Below are positions 25,095 to 35,416 of a stretch of 49,576 nt of DNA, piece by piece (position 1 is the first letter of the stretch; each line of letters opens with the position of its first letter). The notes beneath the pieces were generated by a model, which saw only the letters and a list, made by a program, of their open reading frames with translations, did no database searches and had not been told where the DNA came from. The stretch comes from Pelomyxa schiedti (lineage: Eukaryota; Evosea; Pelobiontida; Pelomyxidae), in NCBI GenBank assembly GCA_020536535.1, contig JAHLWZ010000486.1:1080-50655 (forward strand). The letters are read 5' to 3'. The position numbers and the translations under genes are program-made.

Positions 25095-27085
25095 TCATTC
25101 ACAGTCGGGTGATGTGACAACACGCACCCACTTTGGCGGAATGAACCCGGCTTGATTGTTGTGTGTTGTGGCGTACCAGAACCCATTGGGGTCGCCTTGG
25201 TCTGTGACTGTGAATGTATCCCCTGCGGAGAAGGACAGTTCGGTGGGACAACTGGCTGTATAGTCAGAGAGGGCTCTAACACATATGTGGCTTGCAGGAG
25301 CCTGCCGTTGGTTTTTTTTGAGAGTTGTGTGGTAGTGTACTCTGTGGAGAAAACCTGAGAAACAGGCTCTTTGAGGGGTGGGTCTATTGCCTCCAGTGCT
25401 GGGAGCTGAGATTGAACAAGAGCGAGAGCAGACTTGAAAGCAGCGAGCTTATTTAAATGTAAGAGATAGAATTCAGTGGGGATTGTAAAAAGCCTTTTGT
25501 TTTGACTCGGTGAGGTAAAGCTGTGCCTTCTGCACGGAAATAGGATCATTACCACTACATCTTAAGAGGGCCTCAAGGCGGTCTACTTGGTGCGATTCGT
25601 ACTATAGTTCTTTAAAACGAGTGTAAACTAATAAAGAGCAAACCATTATGTGCTTCGCAATGGAGTTGTGTTGTTCGGTAAGTTTGCATCGCCGGTCATG
25701 CAACGGAAGAGATTCGTCAGAATCGGAAAGTCCCCATTCCTGGGTATCTTTCGGTGTGCCCGGAAGATAAGGCTCAACGCAACCCACTAAGGGTGGTTCG
25801 CAGCATCTTGCGGTGTAGGCCTCATATAAAAGAGGCGGAGGCACAGTAACATGTGTTTTGTTTGCTGCTACAAATCCGGCAACATCGGTGTTGGAATCGA
25901 TCTTGAAGTAGTTTACCGGAAAATGGAGTAGTTGATACCATCACCTGCAAAACAGACGATTCGGATGAGCAGCCAGCTTTTTTGAAAGTATTGGATAATT
26001 CCAATAAAGCGTGAGAGTACTCTTTCAATGTTTGTTGTACAAAGCAGATTCTGTCTTCTTCGAGACCTTGAAACGCCTTCCTGAAATGAATCCAAAGAGC
26101 AGCGGAGGATAGGAAAAAAAAAACACACTACTAGAAGCTGCGGCATGTTTTTGGTGTACCATTCTGTTTGCGTATCATTTGTCTGTTGGAGGGCATCTCT
26201 GTATTCCTGCTCAGCTTGTGTACCCAGAGCAGCAGCCCGAGAGGCGCGAGTGGAAATCTGTGTGGATATTAGAGAGGTTACTTGACATCTCCCCTACCCG
26301 AGACTGTGTCTGAGCATTTGTAGTGAAACTGTCTTGCGCTTTTTGGAATTCTTGTTGGCTTAACTCCACTTCCTGGAATACTTTGAGGTAATGAGCTCTC
26401 TTCTGAGGAAGAAATTAGTGCACTGCGTGAACATATTCACAAGTACTCGTTTGAACACTCCAAGTTGCTCAAAAACATTACTCTCAACTCGCTTTCCATC
26501 AGCTTCCAACTGAATGGGAACTAATAAGATTCCAAGAGCAGGAAGAAAGATACCTTTTTTTGTTTGGCTTCATTGGCGTGCACGAAATCACGCACTCTGT
26601 TTGAAATTTCCTGAAGTTGTTTCGCAAAAATAAGTTCATGGTTGGCCACAGTCTCCAAGTCAACAATAACAACTTCCATAGCCGTTCTAACAGTGCTTTT
26701 GTTTCCTCCTCAGCAAGGTAATGGTCATGCACAAAGAGGGTCGTACACACCCATCCAATGTGTTGTTTGCAAGCAATTTTTTATGTCCGTAAATCTTGAG
26801 TAGAGCCAAGCTCTTAGCGGCATACTCGCCCCTCAAAGTACCCAGTTTCTCCAGAAAACTGCCAATTTCTAAGTGAGTGTCATTGGTACCGCCGAAGGAT
26901 CGTGTCGTTCGTAACGTAACCACTTACGGTGCGTGTTCCCGAGGGTCCCCGCAGATCTCTTACAACACACATCCAGACCGTCCTTGTCACAACAACCACG
27001 GTTATATCTCAATCGACGCAATGCTACATACAATGAGATCTGCTGCATACGAGGATCCCCCTGTCACTCCAGCTGTTGTTGACAT
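25095..27085 (-). CDS. F-BAR and SH3 domain protein (PACSIN/FCH-type)
   Basis: Membrane-bending adaptor likely to couple endocytic or cortical membranes to actin regulators. The start ATG at 27085 gives MSTTAGVTGGSSYAADLI. Introns at 27031-26983 and 26927-26869 join in phase to DGLDVCCKRSAGTLGNTHQ and then IGSFLEKLGTLRGEYAAKSL, the typical first helices of an F-BAR domain. Further helical exons (for example LETVANHELIFAKQLQEISN) run to about 25.5 kb. A linker rich in Pro, Glu and Asp follows (EAYTARCCEPPLVG, then WGLSDSDESLPLHDR). The C-terminal SH3 domain contains ALSDYTASCPTELSFSAGD, NGFWYATTHNQAGFIPPKWV and ends in VTSPDCE at 25095. The ALYDY-like, W-Y and P-x-x-Y/V positions are conserved. 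Some internal splice sites near 25.5 kb are not resolved. Confidence 0.85.
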
Positions 27086-27181
27086 TATTAACAACCGACC
27101 ACCGTTTGACACCTGCCACACGAAAAAACAAAAATCAATCGGGAACTGATTTCACATAATAATATTTTGATATGTTGTTGT

Positions 27182-29270
27182 CTACAAGGCCTGGTACAAG
27201 GTGCTTCTACGTGGCTCGAGTTGTAGGGACTGTAGCCACAGAGGTTCTTCATCAAAGGTGTGGATTGCGGCTGATGTGAACATGTGGATGAGGGCCTGTA
27301 CTTGGGGTGGTGGAACTGGCGGGGGTGTTGATGTTGTGTAGTTGCGTGATTGCTGCTGGAAGGAATGTATTCTGCGGAGAATGGCGGAAACTTTGTAGAA
27401 TACTCCGAATGTGAGGTGCGAGGGCAGGCCTGTGGGGAGGTCACACGTAAAAGTAATGTCAGATCGGAATATACCTATTTCCTTGTTGGAAATTTGTGGT
27501 TGCATTCAAAATAGGGGATGGGGAACCATACTGATAACAGGGATTATAGGGCACGATAATGCCAGGGCTGACCGCATTCCGTTCACGCTGGTATGGAGTG
27601 AAAAGAAGGACTCCAGGCTGTTAAACTTCTGCTTGAATTCACTTGGCACCTGGTTGTGCTTATGAGGGAGCGATTTTTAAGGACACCAACCTTGTCCCAA
27701 GTTTGTTGTAATCGTCTGATAGGCGACGACGTTAATGCAACCAAAATAGAGTAAGCCCCTGGATAGTCATGGTTTCCCAGAAAATCAGAGGCCAAGCCAA
27801 TGAACAGAGTGAGGAGCTTGGTGCGGTTCTTCAATTTTTGCACTGAGAGAATTTCACTGGCAACCCAATGTGACACCTAAACAAGGATTACTTCGGAGTA
27901 ATGAACCAGTTCGCGAGACACATACCGTAGCCGATGTGTATTGAACAGCAAGTATGTGTGGTACTCGAAGCTCCTTCCTTGGTCCTCGCCAAGAAGTTAC
28001 CAGGAACTCTCTCAAAGGGATTTGTTGGAATTGATGTAGGTTCAGCAAAGTGATGTACACCCCAAGTCTTGGATATTTTTTGAGGAAGCATTTTGGAAAA
28101 GGCTGAGGTACACTGGAGGACTCTGGAGACTCAATCAAATTGGGCAATCCTTGCGGTGGAAGAAGGAGCCTAGGAATTGGTTAAGCCGAATACATTAAGA
28201 GGGATACTTTTTCGCGGTAGTGACAAAATCACTCCACAATGGGTCATTGGAGCCAAACTGACAGACCTTCACGAGTCTTTCATAAAGAGAAACCTTTTCT
28301 GCTTCAATATAGTGATGAGGCCTGGCAAGGAGGGCAGCAGAAACAACGAACTCTACTGGAAGCGCAAGAAGAGGACATTTCCTTGCGTATTTGTGGGAAA
28401 ACGGAAACATTAAACTGGTAGCAGCTCTTATCCACGTCATGTAATCCCACGTTTGCATGCCTTTGGAGCCATAAATACTATTTATTTGGAGGGAAAAAAA
28501 AGAAACTTGGTACAAAGTCGCTACTTGCCATTTCACACCATTTGCTGAGCGTTTTGATAACTCTTTTTCTTCCTTAATAAAGGCCAAAGAAAAGTAGAAA
28601 CCTTGATCGTTGTGCACTTAAGGATGTTGCGTCCTCAGAATGCATCGAGAGCTGCAATTCAACCTCCTGCAATCTTAAACAGGAAATTAGTGGGTTTTCC
28701 AACGTAACGAGTAAAATTGTCTTTGCTACGTAGAAAACAGAGCAGGAAACACTCTGATGGGCTTCGTGAATGAGGTAAGATTCAACACAAACACTTCCAT
28801 GTAGCGTTGCCAGGCATCTTCCGTCAATTTACCTTCTTGTTGGTTTTTAAACATACTCGTTTTTAGCAGTGCATAGATAGATCTAATACCAGGCTGATAC
28901 AGCAACTTGATGAGGGAAACAACAGATCCCTGCCTGACAGTCCCTTGTGCATCAACACACAGACCACAAGCCTGATCCTCAAGGTCACTCTACCCCGAAG
29001 TGTTTCGAAATTACGTTCAGGAACCCACAATAGTGCCAACCACAATACCATAGTAGCTGCAGTGAGAGTGTTTACAACAACGTTTGGGTGTTCCCTCTTG
29101 TGGCTTTTCCGTTTCCTTCCTGGAATCACAACCTGAGTGTCCAGTCAGCTCAGAGACTACATGGGTCCTCTCCTACTTGTATCCGGCAACACGGAAATCA
29201 AGCAACCCCAGTGAGCTGATCCTTCCCCTGCTCGGAGATGTATTTCAACAAGGAAAAACAGATTTCCCAT
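27182..29270 (-). CDS. Ras guanine-nucleotide exchange factor (CDC25/RasGEF domain)
   Basis: Activates a Ras-family GTPase by GDP release. The catalytic part is clear. It includes a segment FLVTSWRGPRKELRVPHILA. The SHWVASEILSVQKLKNRTKL helix is followed by LLTLFIGLASDFLGNHDYPG, AYSILVALTSSPIRRLQQTW and then MRSALALSCPIIPVI (28.1 to 27.5 kb). The C-terminus at 27.5-27.2 kb has a Pro-rich stretch (STPPPVPPPQVQ) and ends LYQAL at 27182. Upstream, QGTVRQGSVVSLIKLLY followed by helices (28.98-28.74 kb) resembles the RasGEF N-terminal domain that clamps the catalytic one. The start is uncertain. The ATG at 29270 joins through two introns to the N-domain in phase, but with one weak donor; a start near 29130 is the alternative. 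Its 5' end lies head-to-head with the U2 gene. Confidence 0.82.
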
Positions 29271-29327
29271 AATCTGTGTCTGTTGATGGGCTGGTTTTTC
29301 ACCGACACTGGGAAGTAAGAACACTTC

Positions 29328-29535
29328 ATACCTTCTCGGCCTTTTGGCTAAGATCAAGTGTAGTATCTGTTCTTTTCAGCATAATATCTGAAAGCTACCC
29401 ATTGGGTAGCATCGATATTAAACTTATTTTTTGTGGGGTTGCTGGGGGTGCCTGGTTGGTGGTGGGGCTTGCTCCGCCTCCAACTTGGGTGCCCTCCTGA
29501 TTGCCCAGGCACTGCACTGCCGCCTCGTGTGGTCA
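29328..29535 (+). ncRNA. U2: U2 spliceosomal small nuclear RNA
   Basis: The first 45 bases match the invariant 5' domain of U2: the CTTCTCGGCCTTTTGGCTAA segment, then ATCAAGTGTAGTATCTGTTC. The GTAGTA branch-point-recognition sequence is at 29360-29365. Stem-loop II follows: a perfect hairpin GCTACCC-ATT-GGGTAGC-type at 29394-29410. A U-rich Sm-like site (ATTTTTTG) lies near 29427-29433. A GGCTTGCTCCGCC hairpin loop at 29464-29478 matches the stem-loop III loop, and GGCACTGCACTGCCGCC near 29508-29524 matches the stem-loop IV loop of metazoan U2. The 3' end is estimated from stem-loop IV. The RNA pairs with intron branch sites during splicing of the many short introns in this region. Confidence 0.94.
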
Positions 29536-30087
29536 GCCCCACTTTTACTAAGCAAAAAGAAAGGAGTCATCACCCCTGAGATCATATCTGGGTCAAAGGG
29601 CGGCTGTTTTTTTCCCTATCACTTTCCTGTAAAAAAAGCCGCCCAGCCGCCCGGCGGCTGTTTTAATAAGGAAAAAAAAATAAAACAGCCGCCCAGGCGG
29701 CTGTTTTACCAATGGGGAAAAGCCATGTTTTTTCAATGTTTTTAACAGGTTTGAGTCTGCAACATGTAGACAAGGTGGACAGTTGGTATTTCTAAGGGGA
29801 AAATTTTTTTTGTTTTGTGAAGAACATATGTGGACCCTTGTGAAAAAACAGCTGCCACCTCACACCAAACAAGTGCAAGGTAAATTTTTGTATTGTTACA
29901 GTGCATTATCCTTGTGCAACCTTTCCTTTCTCTTTGATTACTTATCTCCAATTAGTTGTTTGTGTTGTTGGTTTGTTGGTGCCAAGCAGGAGATGGGGGG
30001 TGAGTGGAGGGGAGGGAGGAGAAGAAAGGAGCATCTTGGATGGCATTAATGTTGGGAGAGTTTGTGTGCTGGTTAAGTGTGGGTTCT

Positions 30088-30162
30088 GTTTCTTGTTTCT
30101 TGTTTCTTGTTTCTTGTTTCTTGTTTCTTGTTTCTTGTTTCTTGTTTCTTGTTTCTTGTTTC
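30088..30162. repeat. Heptanucleotide satellite (TTTCTTG)n
   Basis: About ten to eleven near-perfect tandem copies of TTTCTTG on the plus strand, directly abutting a second 7-bp satellite. It lies inside the inverted-repeat element. Confidence 0.95.
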
Positions 30163-30258
30163 TTGTTGTGTGTTGTGTGTTGTGTGTTGTGTGTTGTGTG
30201 TTGTGTGTTGTGTGTTGTGTGTTGTGTGTTGTGTGTTGTGTGTTGTGTGTTGTGTGTT
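30163..30258. repeat. Heptanucleotide satellite (TTGTGTG)n
   Basis: About thirteen near-perfect tandem copies of TTGTGTG on the plus strand. The unit has the same period as the adjoining satellite, so one may derive from the other by unit mutation and slippage. A GGCGTC-rich imperfect repeat follows to about 30360. Confidence 0.95.
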
Positions 30259-30959
30259 CTTCAGTGTGTTTGTTGGCGGTGTTGGCGTAGGTGTAGGCGG
30301 TGTAGGCGTCGTCGGCGGCGTCGTCGGCGGCGTCGTCGGCGTTGGCGTCGTAGGTGCAGGTGTATTACGTGGGCTGGTCCGGTCAGCCCTGGTGGTGAGG
30401 GGCTGGCGTCGTTGTAGGCCTCAGTGGCACAGCTGATGGCGTGGGCGCCGGCGCTGTTGGGTAAACCTTCACCCCTTCACTTGGTCTGTTGCTGCTGTTG
30501 TTCCCAACACCGCCGCTCGACGCCTACACATACGTGGGTGCCGACACCCACAGCGACACCAACAGCCTTTTCTGATCGTTTTCGAAAAAACGGAGACTGG
30601 ACAAATCTGTTGCTGTAGACTGAGGCAGAGTACTGTTGTTGTTGCTGCCCCTTTTTACTTCCCCCTATTGTTGTACTACACTGTTGTTTGTAACCGTGAC
30701 TTTCCAGCCAGAACAAACACCCTTCGATTAATCACGCTCCTGTGCTGTTTTGATAGTCTAGCCCACAAGGGGACACAGTTTCCTTTCATGCCCACCACTT
30801 CCTGAAGTACTTCAGACAGCCGCCCCTTGGGGCGGCTGTTTTGCACATGGTTTTGATAGGACAGCCACCCAAAAAAAAGGGCGGCTGTTTTTACAGGAAC
30901 TTGACAGGCCAAAAAACAGCCGCCCTTTGACCCAGATATGGTGGTGGTCGCCCACACAG

Positions 30960-31146
30960 CCGTCTTCGACACGACGAGCCAAAGAAACTTTTATCCGTTC
31001 TCAGAACTGTTGATCTGAGAATCACAGAGCTCCACGAGTGTATCCGAAATGTGGCAGCCACTTGTAGCTCTCACCAGAAGAAAGAGATCACTGAGAAATT
31101 GTCACACTCACAGGGGGAACCCACAATGGCGAATTCGGATTACTAA
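30960..31146 (+). CDS. Orphan C-terminal exon of an unidentified protein
   Basis: The frame is open from 30931. The stretch from about 30979 to the TAA at 31146 reads as a well-formed amphipathic helix (PKKLLSVLRTVDLRITELHE, then CIRNVAATCSSHQKKEITEK), ending in MANSDY. The reading looks coding. A possible acceptor CACACAG ends at 30959. No matching upstream exon could be joined with confidence, because the DNA just upstream is the inverted-repeat element. Either the gene begins within or before that element, which would then sit in an intron, or the exon is the remnant of a disrupted gene. The family is not recognised. Confidence 0.4.
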
Positions 31147-31643
31147 AGCCTAGCGCCCGTTTTTGCTTCACCATCAACACATTTTCATTTTTTTTGAACA
31201 AAACAACAAAGACAAACACGATGCCAAGACGACGACACACAGGTATATATTACACAACGTTTATTGTTACTTTCATGTCGTGGTGGGTTGTTTTGTCGCT
31301 TTTTTTTTTTTTGTTATTATATTCCCCTCACAAACACACATATCTCCAGATCTTGCCGGGCCATGTCGCGACGACGTTACAGTGCAGCGTGGTGGTGCAG
31401 AGTGCATAGTGTGGAGCGGTGCGGGCTGGCGGCGGCGGGGGGAGACTTCTGCCTGTGTGGCTGCTGCTGGGGAGGGTGCTTATGCGACCGGCGACACATC
31501 ATCGTGGCAATCCCGAGCGGGGAGGCCTTGCAGGGCGCGGCCTTGGACGATGGGGCCCTGTGCCACAACCTAACCAGTTGCGGGACGACCCCACCCTGTG
31601 CGACCGCGTCATCCGCGACCTCTTCTTGCACGAGCGGAAAGCG

Positions 31644-31687
31644 ACGACCGGGCCATCCACCACGTTTGCAACACAACGCGGAGGGAC
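31644..31687. repeat. Direct repeat, copy 1 (44 bp)
   Basis: Begins ACGACCGGGCCATCCACCAC and continues through TTTGCAACACAACGCG. It matches 32465-32508 with about three mismatches. In one frame it encodes DRAIHHVCNTTRR. Confidence 0.85.
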
Positions 31688-32464
31688 CCGGCCCTGTGGC
31701 TTCTGTGTGCCAAATCTTCTTCTTCCAGTCGAAGTCTCGTCGCTGTCATCACGTGAGCATAACAAGCAGTCGTGGTTCTTGACAATTTGCGAAGTGAGAC
31801 AACAACAACCACTCATTCTCTGATAGTAATATTTACACAGAAAACTGGCGGTGTTCAGCACCTCATGACAGACTCTAAAAACCAGTTGTTAGTTCGAGGA
31901 GGACACAATGCTATTTTATCTATATGAATCCTGCATGATCAGATGAGCAGAGTTAATGTTTATGGTTTGCTTTCCACCGCGGTGGTTACACATGAGACTC
32001 ATTCTGCACAGGAGGAGACCGAAAAATGGTCTTGGATGAATCATATTCAGCAAGACTCCTTCCGTAACTGATCTTCCTACCGAATACCGTCATCAGAGCG
32101 TCATTTGTTGCAGAACAAGCACCGCCAATCCCCGTGGGAGTCTTGCCATGGGTTGGAGCCTTCCGGTTGGCGCGTCTGGACGGCGCGTTTAAGCCCGGGG
32201 GACCTCATCTTGTGACAGACCCTTGCGAGGGGACGTGTCGACAGAGCCTTGTCACGGGGGAAAGCTCCGCGATGGGACTCTGCCGACGCCTCTCTGGCTC
32301 TACCTCGTGTCGTCATCATCGTGCTGTCTGCTGCGCCGATAATATATTCTTGTATTCAGTGCAACGAATCCTTGGTTTTTTCTGCAAGAGCTCCGCAACC
32401 CCTGTAAGTACTCTCCAAAATCCACAAAATACTAACCATTGTCACAGTGACTGCTCAAAACTTC

Positions 32465-32508
32465 ACGACCGTGCCATCCACCACGTTTGCAACACAACGC
32501 GAAGGAAC
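32465..32508. repeat. Direct repeat, copy 2 (44 bp)
   Basis: Second copy of the 31644-31687 sequence, 821 bases downstream in the same orientation. It lies 50 bases beyond the stop codon of the coactosin gene, which runs on the opposite strand. Confidence 0.85.
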
Positions 32509-32557
32509 AGGAAAGAGAAAGGGAGTGTTGTTTACATGATCACGTTTTCTTTTATTC

Positions 32558-34804
32558 TTAGAGTACGTTGGACTTGCTGCCAGCGGCTGTTGCTATGGCT
32601 GTCATTACAATTTCTTCTGTTATCTCGTGGTGCTCTGTGGGGTGAAGGTCCACGTGATACGGCTGCGTAGTAATTGTTGTTAGCGTTGGAAAGGATGCGA
32701 CTTTGTGGAGGGTGCATGTGAAAGAGGCAAAGGATTTTGTTGGGGAAACTTACAGAGAAGAGGGCCTTGATCTCGCCACTGAAGACAGGCAGTCTGGCAC
32801 GCAACATCCGGCCGATGTTATTGCCACACCAGTCAATGAAAACGAACTTCACTGTGTCACTTTCGTCAACCCTGAGAGTGCGCCGGAGTAGCCCATACAC
32901 AACAGCATCATCCTTGAGAACTTTTGGTAAGTTTTGGTATCAAACCAAGAGATACTTACAGCAAGCTGAGATACAAGCTCTGCTGTGTCACTGGTACCGG
33001 TTCCCAGCAATTGTATTGTGTTGTTTTTGCCTTTGACGAAGGAGACGAGTGCCCTGGCAGTACTAAGTCATGCTTTTTGATGTAGAGGAAACTTACCATG
33101 TCGTTGGGTCGGAATCACTTCGTACGGATTGAATGGCGGCGCGAATTGCGGGTTCATCTGTTAGAATGAGGCTGTCTTTATTTGTAGATGGTGTAGTTGT
33201 AGAAGCGGTTGATGCTGTTGTTCGTGGTGCAGTTGTTCTTTGGGTTGTACGGGCGGGTTTGGGTGCTTCAGTCACTGGAGTGGATTGTTGTGCAGGGGTT
33301 GAAGCTTGTGCTGTACCACTGCTCTTCTGTACCCTTTCTGTGTGCTATGATCATTGATTAGTGATGTAGGGACTCAAGGGAGAGTGTCGTACAATAGTTT
33401 CAGTCAGAACATGACTTGCTGTGCCTGAAGCCTTGGAAATTATTGCATCTACTTCAGCATCGCTTATCTGTGGGGTATTGGCAACACTCCCCGAAGTTGA
33501 TAGGGACAAACCTCACTAAGGCGAGTACAATTTAGCAGAACATGGTGAGGTTCAAATTCTGTGCGAATGACACCCTGGTGGGCACTGAGCCGGGTCTTGA
33601 GCTGCCTCGGGGTATTCTCACCAACCCAATTAATGTACACAAACTTTGTTGTCTCACTTTCGTCGATTATTTCCGTTCTCCGGACAAGACCATAAACAAC
33701 TATGTCGTCCTGGATACAAGTGAGCGACATAGTCCGGAATAATTTTTTTGGTTACCCTCAGCAAGGGTACCACTTCAGCGTCAATGGTGCCTGTTCCTGA
33801 TCCAAGTAGTTTGAGGGATTGTAAAGAATTTTCAGAGTAGGTTACAAGTGCCCTGCCAAGTACGTTAACGTGAAAACGGATAATAAGTTACTTCTACCGT
33901 ACCAGGTGAGTGGGTCCGTGTGGGCACGAACCTGCTTGAGGGTTGCCTTGACATTGCCCAGATCTTCCCACTGCATTATACTGTAGTCTTCCTTCTTAGA
34001 GTGGGCAGCAGCAGCTGTAGCAGTTGAAGAAACTGTTTCTTTTTGCTTCAGAAGTTAGCAAACTCAAGTAAACGAAAAAGGACTTACCCCAGTCTCTCTG
34101 TTGATAACTCGGGAGGCTGAACCAGAGGTTTCCATAACTTTTTGCAAAACTACTTGGTTTGATAGTTCTGATCTGAAGGAAATATTACTAAGTGAACTGG
34201 CAAAAAGGGCTGCACTTGTTGGTAACAGAGAGTTGGACATGCGACTGGCCAAAAGCAGCCATAATGCCAGCCCGGTGAATACTGACTTTGGCCTTTTGCA
34301 TGCGTGGCATCCTGTACTCCATAAGAAGGAAATATCGAACCAAGGTACAATTACGAGTCCCCTGTGAACGAGATGAAGGCAAATTTAACTGTAAGGCTCT
34401 CGTCTATCTTGTCAACTAATCTTACAAGTCCGAACACCGCTGCAGGGTTTTGTTACAATGCGAAAGAGAGTAAACAGGCGAGGAACCCAATTCATCAGCA
34501 AGAGTGGCAGCGAATTCATCCACACCCTCACTTCCACTTCCATGTAGTTTAAGCTTTGTGGACCTGGCACCCTCGTATGTAACAGCAACCCTACCAGCAA
34601 AGTGAGGGAGGAAAAAAAAAATAAAAATAAGTAAAATGTGGTCTGGTAACCAAGCTCATTGGTCAATTTTGGAAGAAAGAAAGAAAAAAACGGGGAAAAA
34701 AGGGGCGAATTGGTGCAGGCATACCAATTAATTGGGCCGTTGTCGAGCCTCACTTGCTTGATGGCAGCCTTTACTTCCGCCTCGTCAACAAACACCGCGT
34801 CCAT
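32558..34804 (-). CDS. Triple coactosin / ADF-H domain actin-binding protein
   Basis: Three complete ADF-homology domains of the coactosin type lie in one gene. Domain 1 (34804 to about 34190) starts MDAVFVDEAEVKAAIKQVRL, with YEGARSTKLKLHGSGSEG, VFGLVRLVDKIDESLTVKFA and QKAKVSIHRA. Domain 2 (about 33970-33480) has NVKATLKQVRAHTDPLTW, LLGSGTGTIDAE, DDIVVYGLVRR, then TKFVYINWVGE. Domain 3 (about 33170-32558) has AIRAAIQSVRSDSDPTTW, LLGTGTSDTAELV, DDAVVYGLLRR, VKFVFIDWCGNN and a C-terminus ending AAGSKSNVL. Linkers are Thr/Pro/Ala rich (for example TTQRTTAPRTTASTASTTTP). Equivalent introns interrupt each domain after the W and before the VYGL strand, which supports duplication. Coactosin binds F-actin sides and opposes capping; three copies would suggest multivalent binding or bundling (inference). 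Confidence 0.88.
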
Positions 34805-35416
34805 TCCTGAGTGTCGTAGTTTGTCGCAAAATTACCGGAGAGTCGTGTGTCCCCTCAACCGTAACAAAAAAATAGTAAAAAATTTCGTTTGATCTATGAA
34901 TCATTTCGGGTTTTCGTTCAGAAGAGTGAGAAAAATGATGACAAACATAGTGTCGTTCTTCAGTGCATGTACCCCATCCCAAGTTCCTTAGTATAGTGCA
35001 TGTTTTATGTAGTTTATTGTTGAGCTTGATTTCATTAGTGAGTGACAAAAGAGGCAAGAGAGGTGCACTCTGCACTACTCAAAGAGAAAGGCAGAAGTAA
35101 CAGGAGAAAAAGAAAACCAGTGAAGTGGATCGTGGATCTTTTCTATTCTCTGCATTAATTAGAAAACACCAATCAACCTTGCGTCCATCCACCTGAAATG
35201 GAGTTACTTTGGCCGGTTTTGTCAGTTGTTGTTTGTTACAAACCCGCTTTGCGTTCTTCTAAAATAGCAAGTGTGTCCGGCCGATGGGAAAACGGCAAGC
35301 ACTCTATCTGTCAGACAGCCAGCTCCGCCATTGCGTGAAAGGCCAGAAAAAACATCCAGTTTATAATCGCTTGGAGTGATCAATTGGATAAATTGCGGGT
35401 CCTTTCTGTTGAATCG
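34805..35416. other. Intergenic stretch, no gene seen
   Basis: About 600 bases between two minus-strand genes: the promoter of the coactosin gene and the 3' side of its upstream neighbour. Only short shadow frames. The upstream gene may end at 35361 rather than 35417 if its last intron is spliced in the other phase. Confidence 0.5.

Larger units (their letters stand above)
29583..30940. mobile_element. Putative non-autonomous inverted-repeat element (MITE-like)
   Basis: The two ends are inverted copies. The first 27 or so bases from 29583 (CATATCTGGGTCAAAGGGCG and on) match the reverse complement of the last bases ending at 30940, and similarity continues for about 60 bases (TTCCTGTAAAAA-CAGCCGCCC). 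Both ends carry subterminal copies of a GGCGGCTGTTTT unit that also form short palindromes (29630-29705 and 30817-30905). The interior has no transposase frame; it contains two heptanucleotide satellites and GGCGTC-rich repeats. No clear target-site duplication was found, so boundaries and transposon class are inferred. Confidence 0.6.
31147..32557. other. Degenerate GC-rich region without a resolved gene
   Basis: About 1.4 kb containing coding-like pieces that do not join. From 31580 one frame reads QLRDDPTLCDRVIRDLFLHE; a shifted frame then reads DDRAIHHVCNTTRRDPALWL and LCAKSS. Together they look like one protein broken by a frameshift or by an intron that I could not place. A 44-bp piece of it recurs at 32465. 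A second GC-rich patch at 32130-32330 has no convincing frame. The region most resembles decayed copies of a gene family. Confidence 0.45.

Noticed and set aside
30088-30258. Regular repeats resembling a CRISPR array
   Set aside because: Units are 7 bp in head-to-tail tandem with no spacers; the sequence is a eukaryotic satellite.
31194-31823. Plus-strand frames of 71-172 aa as one gene
   Set aside because: Codon content shifts between frames, no start-to-stop chain with plausible introns could be built, and the content matches decayed repeat pieces.
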